A DNA stretch of 64,000 nt from Arthrobacter sp. StoSoilA2 (GTDB lineage Bacteria > Actinomycetota > Actinomycetes > Actinomycetales > Micrococcaceae): NCBI RefSeq assembly GCF_019977195.1, contig NZ_AP024643.1, positions 3,162,001-3,226,000 of the forward strand, written 5' to 3'. Position numbers and translations under genes: made by a program. Positions 29,243 to 37,738 of this stretch are shown in pieces (the stretch's first letter is position 1; every line of letters begins with the position of its first letter). The notes beneath the pieces are model-generated. The model saw only the letters and a program-made list of their open reading frames with translations, had not been told where the DNA came from and made no database searches.

Positions 29243-30591
29243 ACGGCACCTGCTTCGTGGCGGTCATTCTGCGTGTCCTCAAGCGTCGCTTCATCTTCTT
29301 CAATGTGGTGGAAGCAGATCCGGTCAATTCTCCGACCGTCCATGCGGGTCACGGTCAGCGTGCCGCCACCGGCCTGCACCACATCACCCACCTTCGCAAT
29401 ACGCCCAAGCTTGCTCATCACATAACCGCCCACAGTTTCGTAGGCAGGCTCATCAGGAACACTCAGGTTGGGGATTTGTTCGGACACCTCATCCGGCCTC
29501 AGGAGGCCAGGGAAGTACCAGTCGCCGGATGCGCTCTGCAAAAGTCCGGGGCGGACCCTGTCGTGTTCGTCCGAGACCTCCCCAACGATCTCCTCAACCA
29601 GGTCCTCGAGGGTTGCAATCCCGGCGGTGCCACCATATTCATCAAGAACGACGGCCAGTTGCAGGTTTCCTTCGCGCAGTTCGGAGAGGAGGGCATCCAG
29701 GTGGATGGTCTCAGGAACACGAAGTACGTCCGTCATGATCGCCCCGGCCTGAAGCTTCGCCCGACGATCTGCAGGCACGGCCACTGCTTTCTTGATATGG
29801 ACCACGCCGCGGATGTCGTCGGCCGAATCACCAATCACCGGGAAACGGGAGTATCCGGTCCGCCGCGCGGCATCGAGGATGTCGCTCACCGGCTGGTCGG
29901 CATCAATCGTTTCCATCCGGATGCGCGGCGTCATGACGTCCGCTGCAGTGCGTCCCGAAAAATTCAGGGTTCGCGCCACGAAGTTTGCGGTGCCGGCATC
30001 GAGCGTGCCCAGCTCAGCAGAGCGCCGGACGAGGGAAGCCAGCTCGGCCGGAGTGCGGGCTCCCGAGATTTCCTCTTTCGCTTCCAGTCCAAACAGGTTC
30101 AGCACCTTATTGGAGAAGCCATTGAGCACCACGATCGCCGGCTTGAAGACGGCAGTGAAAATGAGCTGCGCACGGGCAAGCCTCTTGCCCAGCGGGAATG
30201 CCAGGGCGATGGCCATGTTCTTGGGCACCAGCTCGCCCAGGAGCATCGACAACAGGGTGGCGAACGCCATCGCTACAACCAGGGCTATGGAGTGTGCGAC
30301 TTCCAGGCTGAGGCCAAGCAGGCCCAGAGGAGCCACAAGCAGCTGTCCCACAGATGGCTCCATGACGAAACCTGTCAGGAGGGTGGTCATCGTAATGCCA
30401 AGTTGGCAGCTGGAAAGCTGGGTGGACAGGGACTTCAAGCATTTCAGGAGCGGAGCTGCGGCGTGGTCGCCGTTGTCGACTGCGCGCTGAACGCTTGCCT
30501 GGTCCAGGGCGACCAAGGAAAATTCAACTGCTACAAAGAAGCCGGTGCCAAGAATCAGGGCAAAGCCGGCAAGGAGGAGGACCCATTCCAC
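29239..30591 (-). CDS. CNNM/CBS-domain membrane protein with CorC/HlyC domain (long form)
   Basis: 450 residues: CNNM domain (about 1-190, with GTGFFVAVEFSLVALD and GELVPKNMAIA), CBS pair (about 205-335) and a C-terminal CorC/HlyC transporter-associated domain (about 345-430, with YETVGGYVMSKLGRI). GTG start at 30591 preceded by GGAGGG at 9 nt. It is a paralogue of the shorter protein downstream. The function is probably divalent-cation transport or its regulation; the direction and ion are not shown by sequence. Confidence 0.9.
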   Translation of the reverse strand: MEWVLLLAGFALILGTGFFVAVEFSLVALDQASVQRAVDNGDHAAAPLLKCLKSLSTQLSSCQLGITMTTLLTGFVMEPSVGQLLVAPLGLLGLSLEVAHSIALVVAMAFATLLSMLLGELVPKNMAIALAFPLGKRLARAQLIFTAVFKPAIVVLNGFSNKVLNLFGLEAKEEISGARTPAELASLVRRSAELGTLDAGTANFVARTLNFSGRTAADVMTPRIRMETIDADQPVSDILDAARRTGYSRFPVIGDSADDIRGVVHIKKAVAVPADRRAKLQAGAIMTDVLRVPETIHLDALLSELREGNLQLAVVLDEYGGTAGIATLEDLVEEIVGEVSDEHDRVRPGLLQSASGDWYFPGLLRPDEVSEQIPNLSVPDEPAYETVGGYVMSKLGRIAKVGDVVQAGGGTLTVTRMDGRRIDRICFHHIEEDEATLEDTQNDRHEAGAV

Positions 30592-31078
30592 TTAGCGCAT
30601 CCCTCCAAGGGCAGGCGCTTGCAGTTTGGAAGTTCCGCTGAAGGGGGAGATTCGCCCCGGCGGAGGCTGATCGGGGGCCGCAGACGCATGGTCCGTGGCG
30701 CCACCGGCTCGGAAGGCCGGCGCGTGATGGGCATGTGAACGGGTGTTGCCGGCTCGAGGGGCGCGCTGTGCGGAGTTGCCTGATCGGCTCCCCCGACAGT
30801 TCCCAGGCCGGCACCTAGATTTACTGTCCATAAGGGTTTCAGTCTACAGGGCAGGTCCCGCGGGCCCATGCAGTGCCCACGCGCTTGAAGGAAACTGCAG
30901 TGCCTTGGCATTACGTCGGCTTCAACATGATTTAGGTCACCACTATTGGCAGTTAACCAACGATCCTAACTAGACTGACAAAGGTCTGAGTTCGCGGGAC
31001 CCGGACCCTGGTGCATCGTTGCGGAAAAGCAACCTTGGCCAGCGGGAAATCAAAACTCATGGAAGAGGCGTATTTCAA
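30592..31078. promoter_or_regulatory. Divergent upstream region of CNNM operon and kgd
   Basis: A 487-bp gap without a convincing gene. The left part should hold the CNNM promoter on the minus strand; the part from about 30900 to 31078 holds the kgd promoter and leader with the ribosome site GGAAGAGG (31061-31068). Small open frames here lack family features. No clear hairpin or riboswitch is seen. Confidence 0.4.
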
Positions 31079-34000
31079 GTGCCAGAGCAGCCCAGCCACC
31101 GTCTACCAGAGGAATTTGGCGGAAACGAGTGGCTCGTTGACGAACTGTACGAGCGGTACCAGCAGGACAAGAATTCGGTCGACGCCAAGTGGTGGCCGCT
31201 CTTCGAATCCTTCGATACCGGTGACGGCACTTCTTCCAACGGAACCTCCGCAGCCCCAGCCGCTGCCAATCCCCCCACCCAAGTACTTCCCGTCGTAGCT
31301 CAGGCTGAGGCTGCACCGGCACCGGCGCCGGCTGCTCCCGAAGCTGCCCCTGCGACCACCCCTGCCGCGGCTGCTTCCGGTGAAGCGGCGGTTGCGGCTC
31401 CGGCGAAGAAAGCCCCGGCTACAGTTGCCAAGGACGGAGCAAAGAAGCCCGTCGGCGGCAACGCCGCACAACCGATTCCTGCCCAGCTGCCCAAGAGCAC
31501 CAAGGCGCCCACCGCTCCTGAAGAAGACGTCGTTTCCGTCCTCCGCGGACCGGCCAAGGCCATCGCTACCAACATGGTGACCAGCCTTGAAGTGCCTACC
31601 GCCACGAGCGTCCGCGCAGTTCCTGCCAAGCTGCTGATCGACAACCGCGTCGTCATCAACTCCAACCTTGCACGTGCCCGCGGCGGCAAGGTGTCCTTCA
31701 CGCACCTCATTGGCTACGCAGTAGTCCGCGCGCTCTCCCAGTTCCCGTCGATGAACGTCTACTATGACGAAATTGATGGCAAGCCGAGCGCCGTCCAGCC
31801 TGCCCACGTCAACTTCGGCATCGCCATTGACATGCCCAAGCCCGATGGCACCCGCCTCCTGATGGTTCCCAACATCAAGAAGGCCGAGACCATGGACTTT
31901 GCAGAGTTCTGGCACACCTATGAGGACCTCATCAAGCGAGCCCGCAACGGCAAGCTCACGGCTGACGACCACGCCGGCACCACGGTCTCCCTGACCAACC
32001 CGGGCGGCATTGGCACCGTTCACTCAGTGCCGCGTCTGTCCAAGGGACAGGCGGCCATCATCGGCGTCGGTGCCCTTGACTACCCGGCTGAGTTCCAGGG
32101 TGCCAGCGAGAAGATCATCGCCCAGAACGCCATCAGCAAGATCCTCACGCTGACCTCCACCTACGACCACCGCGTGATCCAGGGCGCAGGCAGCGGGGAG
32201 TTCCTGAAGCTGGTCCACCAGCTACTCCTTGGTGCGCAGAACTTCTACGACGAAATCTTTGAAGCCCTCCGCATCCCCTACGAGCCCGTCCGCTGGAGCC
32301 CTGACCTTCAGGTTGACCCCGCAGATGAGATCAACAAGGTTGCACGCATCCAGCAGCTCATCCACTCCTACCGTGTGCGTGGCCACCTCATGGCGGACAC
32401 GGATCCCCTGGAATACGTACAGCGCAAGCACCCGGACCTTGACGTCCTGACCTACGGCCTTACGCTCTGGGACCTGGACCGCGAATGGCCTACGGGTGGC
32501 TTCGGCGGTAAGCCGCAGCTGAAGTTCCGCGACATCCTGGGTGTTCTCCGGGATGCCTACTGCCGCACCACGGGCATCGAATACATGCACATCCAGGAGC
32601 CGGCCGAGCGTAAGTGGTTCCAGGACCAGTTGGAGCACCCTTACTCCAAGCCGAGCCGCGAAGAGCAGCTGCGCATCGTTTCCAAGCTGAACGCAGCCGA
32701 GGCTTTCGAGACCTTCCTGCAGACCAAGTTCGTCGGGCAGAAGCGCTTCTCCCTCGAAGGCGGCGAGTCGCTTATTCCGCTCCTTGACGCTGTCATCTCG
32801 GACGCTGCCGACGACGGCCTGGACGAAGTCGCGATCGGCATGGCCCACCGTGGCCGCCTGAACGTGCTCACCAACATCGCAGGCAAGACCTACGCCCAGG
32901 TGTTCCGTGAATTCGAAGGCACGCAGGACCCGCGCTCCGTCCAGGGGTCCGGCGATGTGAAGTACCACCTCGGAACTGAAGGCACCTTTACCTCGGACAA
33001 CGGCAAGCAGACAAAGGTCTACCTCGCTGCCAACCCGTCCCACCTCGAGGCAGTCGACTCCGTGCTCGAGGGCATCGTCCGCGCCAAGCAGGACCGCCTG
33101 GACCAAGGCGAGTCCTTCCCGGTCCTGCCCATCATGGTTCACGGTGACGCTGCATTCGCAGGCCAGGGTGTTGTTGCTGAAACCCTCAACCTTTCCCAGC
33201 TGCGCGGTTACCGCACGGGTGGCACCATCCACGTGATCGTGAACAACCAGGTTGGCTTCACCACGGCGCCGTCCTCTTCGCGCTCATCGACGTACTCCAC
33301 GGATGTTGCCAAGATGATCCAGGCCCCCGTGTTCCACGTGAATGGCGACGACCCCGAAGCCGTGGTGCGCGTTGCACAGCTCGCCTACGAGTTCCGCCAG
33401 CGCTTCCACAAGGACGTTGTCATCGACATGGTGTGCTACCGCCGCCGTGGTCACAACGAGGGCGACGACCCCTCAATGACGCAGCCCCTGATGTACAACC
33501 TGATCGAGGCCAAGCGATCGGTACGCAAGCTGTACACGGAATCGCTGATCGGCCGTGGCGATATCACCGAGGAAGAAGCCGAGCAACTGCTCCGTGACTA
33601 CCAGGAACGCCTTGAGCGGGTCTTTGCTGAGACGCATGCGGCGCAGACGTCCCCCATCCCGATCATTACGGCTGACTCTGCTGCTGTCTCGGACATCGAG
33701 CGTCCAATTGCCCAGCAGGCGGACTTCGGAACCAACTCGCCGGCTTCCACCGCCATCTCCCCCGAGACCCTTGCCCGCATCGGCAAGGCCCACCTGGAGA
33801 TCCCGGAGGGCTTCACGGTTCACTCCAAGCTCAAGCAGCTGCTGGAGAAGCGTGAGCAAATGTCCCGGGAAGGTGGCATTGACTGGGGCTTTGGCGAGAT
33901 CGCGGCCTTCGGCTCGCTGATCATGGAGGGCGTGCCCGTTCGCCTGGCCGGCCAGGACTCACGCCGCGGTACCTTCGTGCAGCGTCACGCAGTCTTCCAC

Positions 34001-34897
34001 GACCGCGCCAATGGCAATGAATGGCTGCCCCTGGGCAACCTCTCGGACAACCAGGCCAAACTGTGGATCTATGACTCGCTGTTGTCCGAATATGCGGCCA
34101 TGGGCTTTGAATATGGGTACTCGGTGGAGCGTCCCGACGCCCTGGTGCTGTGGGAAGCCCAGTTCGGTGACTTCGTCAACGGCGCCCAGACCATCATTGA
34201 TGAGTTCATTTCCTCCGCTGAGCAAAAGTGGGGCCAGCGTTCCTCGCTCGTCCTGATGCTGCCGCACGGCTACGAAGGCCAGGGGCCAGACCACTCATCC
34301 GCACGCATCGAGCGGTTCCTGCAGCTCTGTGCCGAGGACAACATGATCGTGGCCAACCCCACCACGGCAGCGTCGCACTTCCACCTGCTGCGCCGCCAAG
34401 CCTACAGCCGTCCCCGCAAGCCGTTGATTATCTTCACGCCGAAGCAGTTGCTGCGTCTCAAGGGCGCCGCGTCCGCCGTCGAGGACTTCACCACGGGCGG
34501 CTTCAGGCCGGTCATCAGTGATCCCGAAGTAGAGGCTGCCAACGTGGACCGGGTCATCCTGGTTTCCGGTCGCTTGTACTATGACCTCCTGTCCAACCGC
34601 CAGAAGTCCGGAGACACCTCGACTGCGATTATCCGCGTGGAACAGCTGTACCCGCTGCCGAAGGCAGAGATTGATGCAGAGCTCGCCAAGTACCCGAACG
34701 CTGATATCGTCTGGGCCCAGGACGAGCCGGCCAACCAGGGTCCGTGGCCTTTCATGGGCCTGAACCTGGCACCGGAGCTGGACCGCAAGCTCCGCCTCGT
34801 GTCGCGTCCGGCATCTGCGTCCACCGCCGCGGGCTCCATGAAGCGCCACGCTGCTGAGCAGGATGCCTTGATCAAGCAGGCGTTCGAACGCAAGTAG
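31079..34897 (+). CDS. kgd: Multifunctional 2-oxoglutarate dehydrogenase/decarboxylase (E1-E2 fusion)
   Basis: TCA-cycle enzyme that decarboxylates 2-oxoglutarate with ThDP. From GTG 31079 it has 1272 residues: a short helical N-terminus (NEWLVDELYERY), an Ala/Pro/Thr-rich linker (about 50-150), an E2-type acyltransferase domain (about 155-390, ending STYDHRVIQGAGSGEFLK), then the E1 ThDP core (HRGRLNVL, HGDAAFAGQG, NGDDPEAV, RRRGHNEGDDPS) and a transketolase-like C-terminal region. This Kgd/SucA layout without a lipoyl domain is specific to actinobacteria, where GarA/OdhI-type FHA proteins often control it. The GTG is chosen over an upstream ATG (31019) because NEWLVDE follows closely and GGAAGAGG precedes it. 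Confidence 0.96.
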   Translation: MPEQPSHRLPEEFGGNEWLVDELYERYQQDKNSVDAKWWPLFESFDTGDGTSSNGTSAAPAAANPPTQVLPVVAQAEAAPAPAPAAPEAAPATTPAAAASGEAAVAAPAKKAPATVAKDGAKKPVGGNAAQPIPAQLPKSTKAPTAPEEDVVSVLRGPAKAIATNMVTSLEVPTATSVRAVPAKLLIDNRVVINSNLARARGGKVSFTHLIGYAVVRALSQFPSMNVYYDEIDGKPSAVQPAHVNFGIAIDMPKPDGTRLLMVPNIKKAETMDFAEFWHTYEDLIKRARNGKLTADDHAGTTVSLTNPGGIGTVHSVPRLSKGQAAIIGVGALDYPAEFQGASEKIIAQNAISKILTLTSTYDHRVIQGAGSGEFLKLVHQLLLGAQNFYDEIFEALRIPYEPVRWSPDLQVDPADEINKVARIQQLIHSYRVRGHLMADTDPLEYVQRKHPDLDVLTYGLTLWDLDREWPTGGFGGKPQLKFRDILGVLRDAYCRTTGIEYMHIQEPAERKWFQDQLEHPYSKPSREEQLRIVSKLNAAEAFETFLQTKFVGQKRFSLEGGESLIPLLDAVISDAADDGLDEVAIGMAHRGRLNVLTNIAGKTYAQVFREFEGTQDPRSVQGSGDVKYHLGTEGTFTSDNGKQTKVYLAANPSHLEAVDSVLEGIVRAKQDRLDQGESFPVLPIMVHGDAAFAGQGVVAETLNLSQLRGYRTGGTIHVIVNNQVGFTTAPSSSRSSTYSTDVAKMIQAPVFHVNGDDPEAVVRVAQLAYEFRQRFHKDVVIDMVCYRRRGHNEGDDPSMTQPLMYNLIEAKRSVRKLYTESLIGRGDITEEEAEQLLRDYQERLERVFAETHAAQTSPIPIITADSAAVSDIERPIAQQADFGTNSPASTAISPETLARIGKAHLEIPEGFTVHSKLKQLLEKREQMSREGGIDWGFGEIAAFGSLIMEGVPVRLAGQDSRRGTFVQRHAVFHDRANGNEWLPLGNLSDNQAKLWIYDSLLSEYAAMGFEYGYSVERPDALVLWEAQFGDFVNGAQTIIDEFISSAEQKWGQRSSLVLMLPHGYEGQGPDHSSARIERFLQLCAEDNMIVANPTTAASHFHLLRRQAYSRPRKPLIIFTPKQLLRLKGAASAVEDFTTGGFRPVISDPEVEAANVDRVILVSGRLYYDLLSNRQKSGDTSTAIIRVEQLYPLPKAEIDAELAKYPNADIVWAQDEPANQGPWPFMGLNLAPELDRKLRLVSRPASASTAAGSMKRHAAEQDALIKQAFERK

Positions 34898-34903
34898 CCA
34901 GGA

Positions 34904-34953
34904 AACTGCCCGGCCGGAGGTGCTGTCAATGCACTTCCGGCCGGGCAGTTCTG
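34904..34953 (+). terminator. Terminator after kgd
   Basis: Perfect 15-bp stem (34904-34918 with 34936-34950, core ACTGCCCGGCCGGA), 17-nt loop, then CTGTTT. It starts 7 bp after the kgd stop. Confidence 0.9.
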
Positions 34954-35038
34954 TTTAATGGGACAGGTACCCGGTTCATCAAGCCGGCCCCGGATCCAAA
35001 AGCCGTGCAAGGACCGTAACGAGTGTGAAGAGGTAACC

Positions 35039-35638
35039 GTGGAAGACAGGAAGCTGCGTATCGCGGCTGTAGGAGATGAATTGCTCGCCGGCCTGGGTGA
35101 CCCCCGCGCCTTGGGTTGGCTCGGAAGGGTGCTGGCCCGTACGCCCCAGGACACCGTCGTGGTGGAAAGCTTCTCACTCCCCTGCCCCATGGAAGGCACC
35201 GAAGGACTAGCGTCACGGTGGCAGGACGAGGCGGGCCGCCGTTTCAGCGACTCGCACGAGAACCGGCTGGTCATAGGACTCTCCGGCCGTGACCTGGAGT
35301 TCGGGCTTTCCACGGCGCGCAGCCGGTTGAACCTGGCCAACATTCTTGATGGTGCCTCGCACAGTGGCGTTGAAGTGTTCGTGGTGGGCCCTCCACCCAC
35401 TCTTGACCCGGCACGCAACAAACGCCTGGCCGATTTGAATACAGCATTTGCCGATGTCACCACCCGCCGCAACCACCACTACGTTGACACTTTCTCTCCC
35501 TTGCTGAACCACGAGCAGTGGAGGACGGACCTCGCAGCCAATGGCGGGACACCAGGACAGGCCGGCTACGGATTGATTGCGTGGCTCGTGCTTCACCGCG
35601 GCTGGTTCCAGTGGCTTAACATCGCCCAGCCGGAGTAG
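35039..35638 (+). CDS. SGNH/GDSL-fold protein with degenerate active site
   Basis: 199 residues from GTG 35039 (GAAGAGG, 5 nt spacing). The fold is recognisable from the N-terminal AVGDELLAGLG block, the central IGLSGRDLEFG strand, VFVVGPPPTLD, and the C-terminal GQAGYGLIAWLVL. The usual GDS nucleophile is GDE (Glu about 14), and the Asp-x-x-His segment reads NGGTPGQ with no histidine (about 168-174). It therefore probably does not hydrolyse esters by the standard mechanism and may be a binding or regulatory protein. An upstream ATG at 34958 would overlap the kgd terminator region and lacks a ribosome site. Confidence 0.75.
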   Translation: MEDRKLRIAAVGDELLAGLGDPRALGWLGRVLARTPQDTVVVESFSLPCPMEGTEGLASRWQDEAGRRFSDSHENRLVIGLSGRDLEFGLSTARSRLNLANILDGASHSGVEVFVVGPPPTLDPARNKRLADLNTAFADVTTRRNHHYVDTFSPLLNHEQWRTDLAANGGTPGQAGYGLIAWLVLHRGWFQWLNIAQPE

Positions 35639-35672
35639 CACTCCCGTCGGACCATTGCATTCCCTCCATTCG

Positions 35673-35706
35673 CGATATATCGTGTTTTCATCAACGCGAT
35701 ATATCG
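35673..35706. promoter_or_regulatory. Twin palindromic operators upstream of the DUF4097-PadR pair
   Basis: Two identical palindromes CGATATATCG (35673-35682 and 35697-35706), each preceded by CG, sit 24 bp apart centre to centre. The second lies 15 bp before the DUF4097 ATG. AT-rich palindromes of this kind are usual PadR-family targets, and a PadR gene follows, so autoregulation is likely. Confidence 0.75.
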
Positions 35707-35721
35707 CAATTTGGAGGGATC

Positions 35722-36570
35722 ATGTCTGACGAGCTTTGGACCGTGACGGGCCCACAAACCATCGATGTGGACGATGTCCACTCGCTCAAGCTTGGAATAG
35801 TCAAGGGAAGGTTCGACGTCGTCAGCCACGACGAACCTTTCGTCCGGATCGAGGTCAGCGAAATCAGCGGCGACCCCCTGACCATCACGCTGGTGAACGG
35901 TCGCCTGGAGGTACGCCACCAGCTCCAAGGACCACAAGGTTGGTTCCGAAACCTGATGGGTACCGTCAACAACACCAGCACCAACTCGGTAGTGGTTGGG
36001 ATCGCGCTTCCGCGCGGAGTGGACGTCGAAGCGGGAACAGTCAACGGCGATGGCATGGTCTCCGGCATCGAGGGACGGATCCGGCTCAACACAGTTTCGG
36101 GCTCCGTCATGGCCGACGAAACCAGCGGTGAGTTGCACGTCAACACCGTCAGCGGCGAAGTCATTGCCAGAAACCACGACGGCGTCCTGACCGCCAAGAG
36201 CGTTTCAGGTGAAGTCACCGCCTCGGGCAGGTTCAAGAACGTCAGGGCAAGCACAGTGAGCGGTGACCTCAGCTTCGACCTCCACGACTACACCAACGAC
36301 CTCGGAGCCAATTCGGTGTCAGGGGACCTGACCATCCGGCTGCCGCACGATGTTGGCCTGGACATCGTTGCCAAGTCCGCCAGCGGCACCGTCATCATTG
36401 ATGACCAGATGTATGCCCAGCCGGGAAGCAAGGTGCAGACCATCGTCGGTCCGGATGAGAGGCTCATGCTGGTGCGGACCAATACTGTCTCCGGCAAGAC
36501 CTACATCATGCACGGCACAGCGCCGGCATCGGGAAATGACCAGCCGGTGCCTGGGGAGGCGGGTCTCTGA
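35722..36570 (+). CDS. DUF4097 family beta-strand repeat protein
   Basis: 282 residues rich in short Val/Ser/Gly beta-strand repeats (NTVSGSV, NTVSGEV, KSVSGEVTA, STVSGDLS, NSVSGDLT), the pattern of the DUF4097 putative-adhesin family, which is predicted to form a beta-helix. No signal peptide or membrane helix, so probably cytoplasmic. Start ATG at 35722 with GGAGGG at 35712-35717. It ends as TGATG, sharing one base with the PadR start. Function unknown, but the fixed pairing with PadR suggests the regulator controls or senses with it. Confidence 0.85.
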   Translation: MSDELWTVTGPQTIDVDDVHSLKLGIVKGRFDVVSHDEPFVRIEVSEISGDPLTITLVNGRLEVRHQLQGPQGWFRNLMGTVNNTSTNSVVVGIALPRGVDVEAGTVNGDGMVSGIEGRIRLNTVSGSVMADETSGELHVNTVSGEVIARNHDGVLTAKSVSGEVTASGRFKNVRASTVSGDLSFDLHDYTNDLGANSVSGDLTIRLPHDVGLDIVAKSASGTVIIDDQMYAQPGSKVQTIVGPDERLMLVRTNTVSGKTYIMHGTAPASGNDQPVPGEAGL

Positions 36571-37184
36571 TGCCTCCTGTTTTTGCGCATGGCGCCCTGC
36601 GCTTATACCTCCTGGCATTGCTTGAGTCAGGACCCAAGCACGGATACGAGCTGATCAAGGCGTTGGGTGACCGGTTCGGCGGCACCTACTCCCCCAGCGC
36701 CGGCACGATCTATCCCCGTCTGGGGAAACTGGAGGAGGAAGGCCTGGTAGCTACCGAGACTGAGGGCCGCCGCACCAAGTACTTCGTCACGGAAGCAGGG
36801 CTGGCGGAACTGAACCGGCGGCGGCAGGAGCTTGCCGACGTCGAGGATAATATCTCAGCCTCCGTGCGGCGGCTGGCCGACAACCTTCGGGAAGACATCA
36901 GATCCAACATGCGTGGGCTGAAGGCAGATCTCGCCGCTACTGCGGAGGCCGCGCGCAGCACTGCGACGACCGCCACCTTCCAAAGCAGGACGGCGGCCTT
37001 TTCCCCTGAAGGCCACAGAATACTCAAAGAGGCCGAGCTCCTGGTCCAATCATTCCGCGATGACATCCGCGTGGAGTTGCGTCAACACAGCGCCTCCCAC
37101 CCACTCAATCCCGTAACCCTCGAGACAGTGCGTGCAGTGCTGGACCAAGCACGCATCTCAATCAGGAATTCGCTGCGGAGCTGA
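36570..37184 (+). CDS. PadR-family transcriptional regulator
   Basis: 204 residues with an N-terminal winged helix (LRLYLLALLESGPKHGYELIKAL, then GTIYPRLGKLEEEGLV) and a long helical C-terminal region (about 85-200) of the Vir/PadR dimerisation type. Its start overlaps the DUF4097 stop by one base. The twin CGATATATCG sites upstream of the operon are its likely targets. The inducer is unknown. Confidence 0.92.
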   Translation: MPPVFAHGALRLYLLALLESGPKHGYELIKALGDRFGGTYSPSAGTIYPRLGKLEEEGLVATETEGRRTKYFVTEAGLAELNRRRQELADVEDNISASVRRLADNLREDIRSNMRGLKADLAATAEAARSTATTATFQSRTAAFSPEGHRILKEAELLVQSFRDDIRVELRQHSASHPLNPVTLETVRAVLDQARISIRNSLRS

Positions 37185-37274
37185 CAATGCTCCACCCGGT
37201 TCGCGAGCGAACGTCCGGATGTGCGAAACTGGAGGGCAGCTCTATTGAGTATCAATCATTGAAGGAGGCCAGCT

Positions 37275-37349
37275 ATGAGCAAGCGTGCACGTAAGCGTCG
37301 TGACCGTAAGCGCGGCGGCGCGAACCACGGCAAGCGTCCCAACACCTAA
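37275..37349 (+). CDS. 50S ribosomal protein bL37
   Basis: 24-codon gene, MSKRARKRRDRKRGGANHGK then RPNT, with a strong AAGGAGG ribosome site at 37262-37268. The extreme Arg/Lys content and the ANHGKRPN tail match bL37, a tiny actinobacterial large-subunit protein seen in mycobacterial ribosome structures. The call is from recalled sequence features. A terminator follows closely, so it is probably a single-gene transcript. Confidence 0.82.
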   Translation: MSKRARKRRDRKRGGANHGKRPNT

Positions 37350-37380
37350 GCCATCGGCTTAGCGTCAAGGCTTAACAGCG

Positions 37381-37414
37381 AGGGCCCCGGAAACCATACG
37401 GTTTCCGGGGCCCT
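37381..37414. terminator. Hairpin terminator after bL37
   Basis: Perfect 15-bp stem (37381-37395 with 37400-37414, core GGGCCCCGGAAACC), 4-nt loop. The T tract is weak on the plus strand, but the position after the bL37 gene fits termination; it could also stop minus-strand transcripts beyond rsrA. Confidence 0.75.
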
Positions 37415-37477
37415 TGGCGTTTGCGGGGCCTTGACCCGGCCCATTCTTGTCAGCGGCGACGGATCAGCGGCGTTGGA

Positions 37478-37738
37478 TCAGGCCTCCACCGGCTTGATGG
37501 AGTGGATCCGGTCAAGTATTGAGTTCTTGAGGTTCTCTGGCGCGGATTCCGTGCACGAACGCTTAACCATGGTGCGGATAAGGCACTCAAGGTCATACTG
37601 CTCAGCGCATTCCTCGCAGGTGTCCAAGTGCTGCTTGATGTCTGTGAGGTCCTCGCGGGTCAATGCGCCGTCGAGGTACTCGTAGATCCTCTGCATCCGT
37701 GTGTCGTCGCAATCGCCCAATCCCTGGCAGTCGCTCAT
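37478..37738 (-). CDS. rsrA: Anti-sigma factor RsrA-like (zinc-binding)
   Basis: 86-residue ZAS-family anti-sigma factor. The zinc motif HLDTCEEC (His-x3-Cys-x2-Cys, about 37-44) is present, with further cysteines near both ends (SDCQGLGDC and KRSC). In Streptomyces RsrA, oxidation of these cysteines releases SigR under thiol stress. It overlaps the sigma gene by ATGA, the standard operon form. Confidence 0.92.
   Translation of the reverse strand: MSDCQGLGDCDDTRMQRIYEYLDGALTREDLTDIKQHLDTCEECAEQYDLECLIRTMVKRSCTESAPENLKNSILDRIHSIKPVEA

Noticed and set aside
29257..30738. Plus-strand open frame of 493 codons opposite the CNNM gene
   Set aside because: Antisense to a gene with clear CNNM/CBS/CorC motifs; its protein is irregular and lacks hydrophobic structure.
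30592..30831. 79-codon minus-strand frame ending just before the long CNNM gene
   Set aside because: Composition is Ser/Arg/Pro-rich without family features; its end merely contains the ribosome site of the CNNM gene.
32222..33232. Minus-strand open frame of 336 codons opposite kgd
   Set aside because: Shadow of the highly biased kgd coding sequence; no homology features.
37199..37212. 14-bp palindrome GTTCGCGAGCGAAC after padR
   Set aside because: Perfect but short and GC-rich; no partner site or clear target, so not called as an operator.
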